64,000 bases of DNA from the NCBI GenBank assembly GCA_917880885.1, contig OU862919.1:54597058-54661057 (forward strand). The letters run 5' to 3'. Position numbers and translations under genes: made by a program. Within the stretch, counting starts at the first letter, position 1. Each line of letters begins with the position of its first letter. The notes under the pieces are model-generated. The model was not told where the DNA came from. It searched no databases and saw nothing but the letters and a program-made list of their open reading frames with translations. Below, piece after piece: positions 31,945 through 43,257 of this stretch. The stretch comes from Limnephilus marmoratus. Taxonomy: Eukaryota; Arthropoda; Insecta; Trichoptera; Limnephilidae.

Positions 31945-33870
31945 TTTTTTATTTTTTATTTATTTTAGGGAAAGTTGACAGCAAATCTGAGATTACACAA
32001 TAAAACAATAGTAAGATAGTTAATTATGCCAATTATGAACTTTCCACTTATGGTAGTGAATGAATAATAAAGTGTGACATTGTAAGGGTGTTTTCTTAAA
32101 TTAATTTTTTTTTACAACATATGAAAGGGGAGGGGGGAGGAGGAACATAGAATTAGGATTAAGAGGCAAAGGATGGGAATAAATAGGGATTAAACTTTCT
32201 AGTTTGAGTCATGTTGCTTAGTGAGTTTTCGTTTTAAGTCATGTAAAGTCTCGTTAAAAATGTCAATGCGGTAATAATTTAAGTTAAATAAGTGTGTAGA
32301 TCTATAGATAAATGAGTTCTGTTTGGAGTTGGCCTTGCAAAGAGGGAGATTAAAAGTAAGTGACTGTCTGCTGTTGCGATTTGAAACATGAAATGATAGG
32401 CGTTGAAGAAGATCAGGACTATCAATTAGGTTATGCGAATTTTTAATAAACTTAACCGAATCTGCTATATTTCTTCTTCAAGTTAACGTCTGCATATTGA
32501 AGAACTTTGCAGAGTCTTCATTACTATATAGTTTTTACCTTAAGAATCTATTTTGAACACTTTCGATTCTATTTTTGTGTATTGCATAGCCTGGGTTCCA
32601 TACTTCAGATGCGTATTCAAGAATAGTAATAAGATCTTTGAATTGTTTACAGGAACGGATTATGAAACCAAGCATAGAAGATGCATTAGTGACCATGTGG
32701 TCGATATGTTTATGGAAATTCAGTTTACTATCAAGTATAACCCCAAGCTCCTTAATTTCTGATTTGATGAATAATGGTTGATGATTAATTGAGTATTCGT
32801 GGATAAAAACGTTTTTATTTCTGGTGAAGCGCACGACGAAGCACTTGGATATATTTATTTCCAGATAATGGGCGTTACAATACGTGTTCACACGTTGCAA
32901 ATCATCTTGCAGCTTCTGACAGTTCTCGATTGAGTAGGTGAAAAGATTTTCATGTCATCTGCATACAGGATGGTCTGCGAGTTTAAAAAACAGTTACCAA
33001 CATCATTGATGTAGATGTTAAATAATAATGGTCCCAACAAGCTGCCTTGAGGAACTCCCGATGTAACAGCAACAGAATCGGATTTAAATCCAGCAACCAC
33101 TACTATTTGACTACGGTTGGAGATATAAGAAGAGAGCCAACGATAAAGATTGCCGTGAATACCAATCTTTAAAATCTTGTTCAACAAGATTGAGTGATCC
33201 ACCTTGTCAAACGCCTTACTATAGTCGGTATAGACAGTGTCCACTTGTATTCTGTTATCCAAATAATCCTGAAGGTACTCTGTGAAAGTTAAAAGATTTG
33301 TGGTTGTAGATTTACCACTAATGAAACCGTGTTGGGTCGTACTCAGACTAGGCTTAAGAGCAGCGTATAGTTGATCATAAACAATTTTTTCGAGAATTTT
33401 ATTAAATACGCAAAGTTTGGAGATTGGCCTGTAGTTTTTAATGTCAACTTTTTTACCATTCTTGAAGATGGGAGATACATACGCGGATTCCCAAATAACA
33501 CGGACAGTGCATTCGGTTAGAGAACGATTGAAAATTAAAGAAAGGGGTAAGGCTAGATTGTGAGCACACCGTTTAATAAGGATTGAAGGTATTTCATCGG
33601 GCCTGGCACCTTTGTGAGTATCAATTTCCTTAAGATATTTCAAGACAATTTCCTGTGTCACCTCAATATTGCTTATATTGGAAGTATGGTTCCCGACATT
33701 AGTTGGATCAGGGGTAAGTGGATCGGAGGGTTTACTGAAAACTGAACTGAAATATTCAGAGAATAAATTAGCAATGTCGGATCCATTATTGGCTTTCAGC
33801 TCTCCAAGATACATACATTTTGGGACAGCTTGGGATTTGCTAGAGAATATAATAACTTGCAGCGGTAGGA
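31945..33870 (-). mobile_element. Family A-related non-LTR element, copy 3, 5'-truncated
   Basis: The T/ATTT-rich tail at about 31945-31968 marks the 3' end. ORF2 runs from about 33840 to 32199. It is 5'-truncated before the endonuclease. Confidence 0.8.
32199..33840 (-). pseudogene. Family A copy 3 ORF2 (reverse transcriptase), broken
   Basis: The frame 33840-32930 has the linker (IANLFSEYFSSVFS), ARPDEIPSILIKRCA, NYRPISKLCVFNKILEKIV, QHGFISGKSTTTNL, VYTDYSKAFDKVDH, SGVPQGSLLGPLLF and the catalytic ILYADDMKIF. A frameshift near 32930 leads to RVNTYCNAHYLEINISKC and LGVILDSKLNFHKHID. A short deletion before ILEYASEVWNPGYAIHKNR and further breaks follow. The C-terminus (LSFHVSNRNSRQSL...) is traceable to a stop at 32199. 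Confidence 0.85.
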
Positions 33871-34221
33871 AGAAGAACATTTTGACTAAAAATCGTGAAA
33901 CTTAAGTTTTCTTAATAAATTTTGTAAGAGCATATTACACAAAATCGTTTTAACGTATTTCCACAACACAATATAATATAAATAACAGAAATTTATCGTG
34001 TTAAATAGAGGAGAGAAAGAGACGGCAACGGCCTGCAGTCCTGACTACAACTTTGTCAGCTCAGCTCCTATATTGCTACTGATCCCTAGAATCCCACTAT
34101 GACAAACCCTACCTCATCGAGTGCACGGATGAAACTACTTCGTAGTAATAATTAACTTTTAGTAAGCCTTAAAAAGCTGGACTGCCAGTGCGTCTTCATC
34201 GAGTACACGAATAAAAATAAT
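33871..34221. other. Interval with no feature recognised
   Basis: No gene or element end supported. Confidence 0.5.
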
Positions 34222-34751
34222 AGGATGCAAAACCAGAAGACATAGCAGATGCAGGAACTCGCTTTTATGTTGCTTTGTACGGGGGTGACATGGATGAGGA
34301 AACCTTTGACGAAGTCTGCTACCAACGTTTCGCAAAGTCGACAACAAAAAGCAAATTCAATCTTGCCTCTTTGCCACCAATGAATGCCAAATACCATGCA
34401 TTTAGGACGTACCATCAAATCCAAAAATGGTATCGAATCCAAAAATATCCTGTAAACTGGGGCTGGAAATATGGCACCAATGGGCTTCTTCCAGTAAGAT
34501 TTACAAAGAAACCAGCACCCGAGATTTTATTAAAATTTATTTAATGTCATTGTAAAAAGGGTTGCGGCTGCAGGAAAGCTGGATTGAAGAGTTCTATTGT
34601 GTGTGGGTGTTGTAATGGTCAAATATACCGAAATTTGCCAGAGGTTCACATCGATACGGAAGACAAAAATGAAGAGATTTTTTCAATGGAAGCCCAGAAT
34701 CTCAGTACCAATGAGTTAGATCACGACATTGATGACGAAGACTATAATTAA
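34222..34751 (+). pseudogene. CXC/TSO1-like cysteine-rich protein gene, interrupted
   Basis: Reads EDIADAGTRFYVALYGGD, FDEVCYQRFAKSTTKSKFNL, LPPMNAKYHAFRTYHQIQ, WGWKYGTNGLLPV and PAPEILLKFI, then an in-frame TAA at 34542-34544, then CHCKKGCGCRKAGLKSS, CGCCNGQIYRN and an acidic end DHDIDDEDYN. The Cys pattern is CXC/tesmin-like. Proteins with this layout are repeated in many invertebrate genomes, probably through mobile elements. The 5' part is missing and its function is unknown. Confidence 0.65.
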
Positions 34752-34885
34752 GACGTAAATATCAACCAACCGGAATCAACTAAAAATATTATTAATCAAT
34801 AGCAAATATGTAACATAGTTACGAATACTAATCGCTTTCTGCGTCAATCGCCATTTCGAAATCTACCATCGCTGTGGAATCTATG

Positions 34886-35675
34886 TGGACCTACTAACCT
34901 TAAGTGTCGGAAGATCCTTACAGGCTGTAAGATAGGTGTTTGACCCTTTGGAGACTGCAGCAAGAGAGGTGGGTTTACAAATCATTGAGAATAAAACTAA
35001 AATCATGAAGCAAACCAGAACCCCACACCGCAGAATAAAAGATAAAGTGAAATTTAAAGACACTTATAATTTCGAAGTGGTCGAAGAGTTGACATACCTG
35101 GGCTCCATCATAACATAGGACAACGAAGACCCAGTAGAAGTAAGAAAGCGCATCACAGCCGCCAGCAACACTTACTTCGCATTGTTGCCAGTATTCAAAT
35201 CCCGACACGTCCATAGGAGAACCAAAATAACCTTAGTCTTGACCTATGGATGTAAGGCGGAAACACTGACAGCAAAGACACCTTCGAAAGAAAGGTACTT
35301 CGAAGAAACTTAGGAGCGGTGCGAGAGGGAGAGGCATTTAGAATCGGTCACAATAATGAGCTCTATGATATTTACCAAGCTCTCAGACTCTCTACCCATT
35401 TAAGGCTCCAAAGACTAAGATGGGCCGACCATGTGCACCGAATGCCAAGCACACGAATAACGAAGAAGGTTCTAACAGGACACCTGGGAGGTAAACGAAA
35501 GGCGGGTAGACCTAGGCTGAGATGGAAGGATGATGTTAGGAAAGATACAAGAGAACTACTTCATGTCCCAGATTGGAAGACGACGGCCGAGGACAGAGGG
35601 CGGTGAAGGCTTATCTTGAAGGGGGCCAAGGCTCGAAATGGGCTGTAGCGCCATTGAAGAAGAAGAAGACCTACT
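34886..35675 (+). pseudogene. RTE-like reverse transcriptase C-terminus
   Basis: Segments read PLETAAREVGLQIIENKTK, VEELTYLGSIIT, RKRITAASNTYFALL, then LRLQRLRWADHVHRMP, KRKAGRPRLRWKDDVRKD and DRGRWRLILKGAKARNGL. These are the 3' end of an endonuclease/RT of RTE type, 5'-truncated and with stops and shifts. It ends in a GAA-repeat tail near 35660-35672. Confidence 0.8.
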
Positions 35676-36373
35676 AGGGATACCACAATAAAAAATGCAC
35701 CATTTTATGTACCTCATGGTGGTGTAAATATGAGTTTACAAAATTATTATAATTATGTAATGAATAGCCCAAAAAAATAACAAAAAAATGGGAATTTCAC
35801 CATTTTTTAGAAATATATTCACATTTCCGCCACTGTACCTCTTTCCGCTACTTATTACCTATTAGACTTCCAAAAAAATTTTGAAACAAAAAATATTGGT
35901 AATTTTATCTTCTTTAAGTTCGTCCAACCATTTAGTTGCGAGATCAACCATTCTACAATTATTTTGAAAAAAACAAATTTTGGCGCCTTCAATCCAAGAT
36001 GGCGGCTGGAACTCGACCCCCCCAAGGTCGAAAACTTTTTTTTTCATTAGGGTCCCAATCTAAATAACATATATCGAAATAGCTACTTCATGACCTTATG
36101 CAAGGTAAAGGCCTTTTTATCCCCCACTGACTGGACTATATCGTCAAATACGATATAGAGATCGGTAAACACGATAAAATGGCGAAATAAAAAAAAACCT
36201 GCCATGCCCTGCGTGTGTGACACATATTGACTGTCATGCGAATTTTACGGGTAGATCACTGTAAAACCGGTAAACTGTAATATGAAAGTGTTTCTCGATC
36301 ATTCCATTGGATGCCTCCATGTGTTATTTTATATTATTGGAAACATATCATAACCTAAGAACGAAGGCTTATA
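35676..36373. other. Interval with no gene
   Basis: Nothing recognised. Confidence 0.5.
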
Positions 36374-37094
36374 TTAGGTCCTTACATATGAAATTGGCGT
36401 TTTGCCGTACTGGCTACTGCGATATCTTCTCTTTGCTTAGGAATTCCAAATTCAAATTTACACAGCCATTTACTCATATATTTGTGTTTTGAAAATTATA
36501 ATTCATTTGTTTTTCCTTAATTGTTTTTCTTCTTTGCGCACTTAGTTTACAAAATGGAAAACTTGAAATATCACGTTATTTACGAGTACGAGTTCCACCG
36601 TGGCACCAGTACTGCAGAAACGGTTCGACGGATTAATGATGTGTATGGCGACGGTGCCGCAAAAGAAAACACAGCGCGTTTTTGGTTCCAACGTTTTCGT
36701 TCTGGAAATTTCAACCTGAAGAACAGGCCCCTAGACCACACACTGTACAACAGACGGCTATCAAATTAGAGGAGCTTTAATTGGAATGTCTACGACATTC
36801 ACCGTACTCTCCGGACCTTGCACCAACAGATTACCATTTTTTTAGAAATTTGGATAACTTCTTGCAAGGGAAAAAATTCAACTCCGATGGTGCAGGCCAA
36901 ACCGCCTTCAAAGATTTTATTAATTCCCGTCCGAATGGTTTTTTTTGTAAAGCGATCAATGAACTACCTATGAGATGGCAAAAGTGCATAGGTAGCAATG
37001 GTACATACTTTGATTAAATAAATATATTATATTAAAAAAAATCGACGTTATGTTCCTCCCATACAAAACATCAATTTCATGTGTAAGGACCTAA
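36374..37094 (+). mobile_element. Internally deleted mariner element
   Basis: The left end TTAGGTCCTTACATATGAAA and the right end (inverse TTAGGTCCTTACACATGAAA) form terminal inverted repeats of about 28 bp. The left flank is TA; the right flank is GA, so the TA duplication has changed. At 721 bp it is about half the length of a full mariner. Confidence 0.9.
36554..37017 (+). pseudogene. mariner transposase with large internal deletion
   Basis: Starts MENLKYHVIYEYEFHRGTST and continues through the N-terminal helix-turn-helix region to FRSGNFNLKNRP. The frame then breaks near 36730. It resumes with LRHSPYSPDLAPTDYHFFRN, the conserved box holding the last catalytic Asp of the mariner D,D34D triad, and runs to a C-terminal stop at 37017. 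The segment with the first two catalytic Asp residues is missing, so the protein cannot transpose. The ends could still be mobilised in trans. Confidence 0.88.
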
Positions 37095-38759
37095 GAGATT
37101 AATAGAAGGACGCCTAAACGCACGAATTTGTACGGCCGATACGGCCTGCCGTATGGTAGTACAGAAAGGTACGCTTATGGTACAGAAAGAGTTAAATAAA
37201 AAACAAACCGCCTACACGTAGCACAGGACCCCCTAGTGAGGAGGACTAAGAAATACAATACTTTATACTTAATTTCACCATTACATTTTGTATGTAATTT
37301 TTTTTTATATAGTTGCTAAAAAAAAAAAATAATAATAATGTATTAAAAAAATAAATAAAAAAAACCTATTAGTACACCTCTTATTATGTTATGGTTTCTT
37401 CGTCAGGATAGAATTTTATCCGGGCAGAGTGATTTGTTTTTATCAAAATTAATTCGTAATTATTTTCTTATTCGATTAACTATTTTCCCGAGAAAGAGAA
37501 GACTCATTGGAAACTGGTAGGCAATTAAAATATATTATTTGAAAAATTCAAAAAGGTGAACATCCATAACTACCATCCATACGCTTTTATTTTATTATAT
37601 TAAATGAAGACAATATTAGCGAAACTCAATCGAAAATCTGGAGACAGAAAAATCTGAAAAAGACATTGGCTCCGCTGGGACTCGAATTATTTTAATGACT
37701 TATTTTATTTTTCACCGTTACAGACTGATGGATCCTGACCAGTCTGAAGATGACCTTAATAGGCTGTAACTGTTTTAATAAATGAATTATTATAATAAGA
37801 CCAAAAATTGAAATATTATTTATTTATCACCTACCCATTGATGATTGAACATTTTGTTTTGAAGAGTTTTATTTCGCAATGTACATTCGTTACTTAATTT
37901 TAATTCTTAATTCTAAACTTAATCTTAATTCTTAGAAAATAAGTAAAAAATGAACATTGTGAAATAAAACTCTTAATAAAATGTTTAGAAATTTTACATA
38001 GTTAATGCCCAAAAATACACAATGGTAATAATATTATAAAAAAAAATTTATTGTTCTATTTCAATTATTTTGCCGGTCACGTTTTTAAATCTTATTTCTT
38101 CATAATATGAAAGAATATCCTGTTATTTATTTCCCTCAGCGTTCACCTGGGAAAAAAAAACAAAACGTGGAGAGGTCAAAGCTCGAATAGTTACATAATT
38201 CATAGATCTGATTCCAAGTGTTGTCGTTATCTATTTTGTATGTTGAAGAGGGATGAAACCTTTTAAAATGTCTACTTTCAAGGATAGCATCCGCATAGCA
38301 TCAATATCCGATGCGCAGCCCTTTGGTGGTAACACCGATGAGATAATATGTACGTTGGTAGCAACTTGATATTATAACCACACGAACACACTTCTCAGTT
38401 TTCTGGCCAGTAAAAACAACATGTGTAAGCATATAACATTTCGCACGTGAAGAAAATTATTCTAAATTATTATTTTTCGTAATAAATCGCTGACCTCTCG
38501 ACCTTCTCAAGTTTTTAAAGGACGCTTGTTTCGAAGCTTCTCCACTAGGATAATATTTACCATTATTCTAAACCGCCCTCGATGCAATACAAGTAGAACG
38601 TAAGCATGTTTCTAAGCGTATTTTATCGATAAGTCTCCACCTAGACTATGTTGATTTGGTTACCGCTCTATTTAACATTACTTAGAAATTAGTTTACTAA
38701 CGGTCGATGTTTGTTTTATATCTAACCATAATATGCACCAAAATGTTCAAAGTGGTTCT
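37095..38759. other. AT-rich interval, no gene
   Basis: Only a diverged copy of the short GAAGACAATATTAGCGA phrase near 37603 was noted. Confidence 0.55.
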
Positions 38760-38767
38760 TTTTCGGT

Positions 38768-38922
38768 CAGTGGAGTAGCGTGCCTTGGAGTAGCCCTGTA
38801 TGAAAATTAGTTGAGGGGCCCAAATCAAGGATAAAGATTTCTCACAAAAGAAACAAAACGCCTCTGTAGCCCGGGGGCCCCGTATCATCGATACGGCTGA
38901 TACGGCGGTAGCTACGCCCCTG
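38768..38922. mobile_element. hAT-type MITE with perfect 8-bp target duplication
   Basis: Ends are CAGTGGAGTAGCG on the left and, inverted on the right, CAGGGGCGTAGCTACC. TTTTCGGT is present at 38760-38767 and 38923-38930. The 155-bp body has no coding capacity. Eight-base duplications and CAG ends indicate the hAT superfamily. Confidence 0.88.
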
Positions 38923-39292
38923 TTTTCGGTCTTGTTCACAAGTGCTTCATTTTTATATTGGTGATTAGTTTTTCTTATTATTAGAATATAATAATAGGTT
39001 TATAATGTTTTCGAGTTCCAAGAACAGATTGTACGAGAATTGCCCATTTCGATGGCCTTTCACGCCTATGGGAGTCTTTCAGCCAGTGTCAAGTAAAGGT
39101 GATTGAGAAATGTTTGTAAGTGTAATGTATAAAAAATCTACAAAATTTAATAGTAATAACAAGAATCTATCTACATTACGTGATAAAAATAAAAGTCGTT
39201 ATTAAGACCCTCCACTTAACTTATTGATATCGTAACAGCTATATTGGCGTTCTAGGCCACAGCAAAAAAAACGTGTGCTGCGGTTCTTAGAT

Positions 39293-39434
39293 TCACCCAT
39301 ACTACGTGACACGTTTGGGGGGGGGGGGGTCTTCAAAATGTCACGCTTGGTACAAATGAGCGGCGGCGGGCTTAGGTTTTTGGTCACCGGGGGGGGTTAA
39401 AAATTGCAAAAAGTTAGTCACGTAGTATGGGTAC
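39293..39434. mobile_element. MITE-like unit with 15-bp inverted ends and G-runs
   Basis: CCCATACTACGTGAC at 39296-39310 is perfectly inverted at 39417-39431. Inside are runs of 13 and 8 G. Similar G-rich MITEs are common in insects. No clear target duplication. Confidence 0.6.
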
Positions 39435-39947
39435 GTTCCCTAAAATCAAGACGGTTATCCACCTGTATAGATTTTTACTCAGATTCGCGTAAGTAATTGA
39501 ACTTCTACGTAGCCTAATTATAGTTTCAAAATAACTTTGAAGGGTGAAATTTAATTATAAAATTTATTTCGTTTGATTAATTTTGCTTTAACGACAAAAT
39601 CATGAACATGGTTCGCCATACTTTGCAATGAAAAGGGCTTTGACTCCAACAGATTCGAGTTGTTGTGGTTGATCGCTTTCTTCGATAATATATGTATTCA
39701 TATTTCTTATTATCATTGTATTCGGGAATCAATTATTCTTGTAACGAATATTCGTCTGTCTCTTCAGAGAGATTGATTGCTTGTAATAATTCAAGTTGTT
39801 TTATGAATGTTAATATAAACCCGATCGAATGGAAGGCCCCCTTGTCATGTAGCCCTACAGAGAGCTCCCAATTATGAAACCCGCATAGATGTCAAGCAAT
39901 GAAAAATTGTCATTGGAATTCGCCTCGGAGAGAGCGCGATTGTATTT
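39435..39947. other. Interval with no feature
   Basis: Nothing recognised. Confidence 0.5.
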
Positions 39948-40015
39948 TTAAATTTATTTATTTTATTTTATTTGATGCAATATATTTACATTATAAAAAA
40001 CGATTCAATGATGTT

Positions 40016-40048
40016 GGCCTCACTGGGTGGTTTACCCGTGCTGAGGCC
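40016..40048 (-). promoter_or_regulatory. 3' UTR hairpin of the second B copy
   Basis: The outer stem is GGCCTCA with TGAGGCC and the inner stem GGGT with ACCC. Compared with 22671-22702, the outer stem changes are compensatory. Confidence 0.72.
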
Positions 40049-40590
40049 TCCATTTCATATACAAAATTATACACATAAATTATACACAAAATTATACAAT
40101 ACATATAAATAATATTGGTGAAAAAACGGAATAAAGTAAATTAAAAAACATATGATTAAGATAAATTAAACTTAAAAAGTAGATATTTAAAATTAATGTA
40201 AATTTGAAAATAAATAATATTATATGTATAAGGTTAAAAACGATATTTTTAATAAGTATTGTGTGTTTGTGTTTTAAGTTGGTTTTGTGTGTTACTTAAA
40301 TTTTTATTTTATTTTATGCTATGATATTTTGGTAGTATTGTCTATTTTGGTCTTTAATCCATTTTATAATTTTGTGTCGGAATTTATTTTTGTTTTCCTC
40401 AATTTTATTTTCAAGTGTTAGACTGTTGAATGCTTTTATACCGTGATATTGGTAGTGTCTTTGTCCAAAGCTTGTATTTACCGTCGGAGTTCTTAAGTTT
40501 TCTTTGTATGCTTGTCTAACTGGTCTGTTTGTGATATTTTGTCTTTGTTGAAGGTTGTTTTTTTGGTCAAAAATGTAATTTAGTAGCGAT

Positions 40591-42303
40591 TTAACGTATA
40601 ATTGCCATGTCTAGTACGTCACAACAGTTGAATATTTGGTCTGTATCAGTAAGTCTATGTTTTTTAAGTATTACCTTTAAGATCGTTTTCTGCGCAATTT
40701 CCAGGTGTTCGATAGCTGAGTTTGTTGCTCCTCCCCAAGTAATTATTCCATATTCTATTATAGACTGACATAGAGAAAAATATATTGTTTTCATTTGTTG
40801 TATTTTGTATATGTTTCTTATGTTTAGGAAAATGTGTATCGTTTTGAGGAGTTTATTTGTGACTTGTTTGATGTGATCTGTTCATCTAAGGTTATGGTCA
40901 ATTATGATTCCTAGATACTTTATTTGTTCTTTTTTTTCTAGAGGAGGGCAAACGCAGATGTTGGTGTTTAAACATTCGTGTATTTTTATGGTGTTTGTGT
41001 TATTTTTTGGCTGTCCTGTGCTATTTATACTGTACGTTGTGAATTTTGTTTTCGATATGTTTAAAGTAAGCGTGTTTGAGTCTAGCCATGATTTCACTCG
41101 CGTGATTCCTAAATTCGCTATGTTGTATACATTTTTCCAATCCTTAGATTTAAAGAGTAAAACTGTGTCGTCTGCATAACTAACTATTTCACCGTCTATT
41201 TTCATGCTGCAAAGTTCATTAATGTAAATAGTGAAAAGAACGGGCCCTAGTATGCTTCCTTGTAGAACTCCATATGTAATTGGTAGTGGCTTGCTAATAT
41301 GGTTGTTAATTTTTACTTGCTGTGTTCTGTTACTCATATAACTTTTTAATAGTTGGAGTTCCTTGCCTTTGATACCTATGTTTTCTAATTTTTTGAAAAG
41401 CGTTTGGTGGCAGATTGAATCGAAAGCTTTAGCTAAATCTAGGTATATCGCTATGCATTTATACCCTTGATCTAAATTGCTATGTATATAGTCTATTGTA
41501 CACGCTAAAGCTTCTTTTGTGCCTATTTTTTCTCTAAAACCATATTGTTTTTCCGAGATTAATTTATTTTCTTCCAGGTATATTATAATTTGGTTTTTTA
41601 TTACTCTTTCGAAAATTTTTGAAAGCGAGTTTAACAATGTGATAGGTCTGTAGTTAGTTATTTGCATTTTGTCTCCGGATTTGTAAATACGGATCACCAG
41701 TCCTTTTTTAAGAGTACTAGGGAAGCAGGAGTGTGTTATACTTAGATTGATTAAGTGTGTTATGGGTTTTAAAATTTCGGTTTTTATTATCTTAATGCAA
41801 TCCGTCGTTATCTCATCTACTCCAGGAGCAATACGGTTTTTTAATGTATTTATTATTTTGTCAATTTCCTCTTCCGAAGTTGTTTTTATTGCAAATCTGT
41901 GTTGTGTCGGTTGTGTGTTGATGTTTGATCTGTTTGTTTGTGTTATTGTGTTCGTGTTGAGAATTTTACGGTTCGCTAAGACTTTTCCTATACTTGCGAA
42001 GAAGTTATTTACATGATTTGCTATAGTTTCTTTATTTGTATTGGCGTCTACTTTTTTTGAGTTAATGTTTAGATGTTCGATTGTATTTTCTTGTTTGAAT
42101 TTTTGTGTGTATGTAACTTCTTTCAATATTTTCCATATTTCCTTTGGGTTATTGTTTTCTTTTTTTTTAAGTTTTTCTCTAAAATACAACTCCTTAGCTA
42201 CTCTAATAATTTTTGTGCATATGTTTCTATATCTTTTGTAGTAATTAAGTTGTTGTATGTCATACGGCGTATGTTTAATTTGTTTGTGAATTCTATTTGT
42301 AAA
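40591..42303 (-). pseudogene. Family B copy 2 ORF2 (reverse transcriptase), broken
   Basis: A long open stretch (42189-40882) includes RIAPGVDEITTDCIK, NYRPITLLNSLSKIFERVI, KQYGFREKIGTKEAL, AIYLDLAKAFDSICH, a YGVLQGSILGP box (the usual Pro of GVPQGS is Leu) and VSYADDTVLLF. A stop follows IIIDHNLR at 40882, where the intact copy has Trp. The C-terminus continues with IYFSLCQSIIEYGIITWGGA down to 40591. Mutations are few and the catalytic YADD is kept. Confidence 0.88.
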
Positions 42304-42665
42304 TTACGAAGATACCTTCACCTGAAGTTACAATTATTTCTTGACCTGCTGAAGAAAGAATTTCAATACTTGAAAAAGTTTGTACATTTTCCCAAGAAGT
42401 TAGTAAAAATTTACCTAACCTTGACTTTCCATAATGTTGATTATTCCGATTTGACAGCTCGTGCGCCAGAGCAAAATGATACATGATACTGACAAATTTG
42501 AAATTCGCGAACCGTCAAATGCATACAATTTGCGCGCAGAAATCATTCAAGCAAAAATTGAAAATATATTGATATTTAATGTTTCAGGTTTTTTACACAT
42601 TTTTGGATGTATGGATGATACGGCGTTGTCTAAAAGTATAATTTAAACGTTTCATCTTCTCTACA
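42304..42665. other. Interval with no gene
   Basis: Flank between the B copy and the Helitron arm; nothing recognised. Confidence 0.5.
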
Positions 42666-43045
42666 TCTCTACATATTATACATTTAAGTCTTCCGCGTCG
42701 TCCATCTGTCTGTATGTCTGTCTGTTTGCGATAAACTCAAAAACTACTGAACGGATTTTCTTGCGCTTTTCACCAATAGATAATTCGTGAGGAAGGTTTA
42801 GGTATATAATTCGTCAAGGTTTTGCATAAGTTGGTTGAAACATAACGATAATTTTTAGAAGTGTCGGTAAAAGTCAAGCCGGCTGGTAGCTTTCATCAAA
42901 AACACTGCCTAATTCCTTTGAGATATAACAAAACAATGCATGGTGGGATATTCCTCTTTTATAGATCTACAAAAAAGTCTACGATGGTATCATATAACTT
43001 ACTATCTTTTACAGATAGTTTACTATACCCATTCTAACTTCTAAA
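42666..43045 (+). mobile_element. Helitron-like 5' arm, single copy
   Basis: Begins TCTCTACATATTATACATTT and matches one arm of the palindrome at 15818-16581 over about 380 bp, including TTATAGATCTACAAAAAAGT. No 3' end follows. Confidence 0.75.
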
Positions 43046-43099
43046 AAATGGTCACGTGCAATGCGGTAATTGAAAGTTAGATTTTTTTATAGTGATACC

Positions 43100-43257
43100 T
43101 CACAAGAGACTCAGCTGTTCCCATTTGGAGCCAGTGAGACTATGGCATCCCCAATTGGGGTATCTTGTGAGGCTGAAGGTAGTGGGGAGGGGAAAGAGAT
43201 AGGGAAGAGGAAGGTGGGGAAGTACCTGGTTATTCAGATCTGGTCACCAAACACGGC
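43100..43257 (+). repeat. Dispersed repeat X, left part (split by LINE D)
   Basis: CAGCTGTTCCCATTTGGAGC to CACCAAACACGGC matches 30667-30820. The remainder of this copy (ACACCAGGGCGATACTGAGAG to GGAACGTGCCGC) resumes at about 45668-45725 after LINE D. Confidence 0.65.

Larger units (their letters stand above)
39948..42303 (-). mobile_element. Family B non-LTR element, second copy, 5'-truncated
   Basis: The tail is a TTTTA-rich run at 39948-39972 and the 3' UTR carries the B-type hairpin at 40016-40048. ORF2 is traceable to about 42303, where it is cut before the RT linker (NRIHKQIKHTPYD matches KRDKLHKQVKLNPSD of the intact copy). No ORF1 or endonuclease. Confidence 0.88.
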
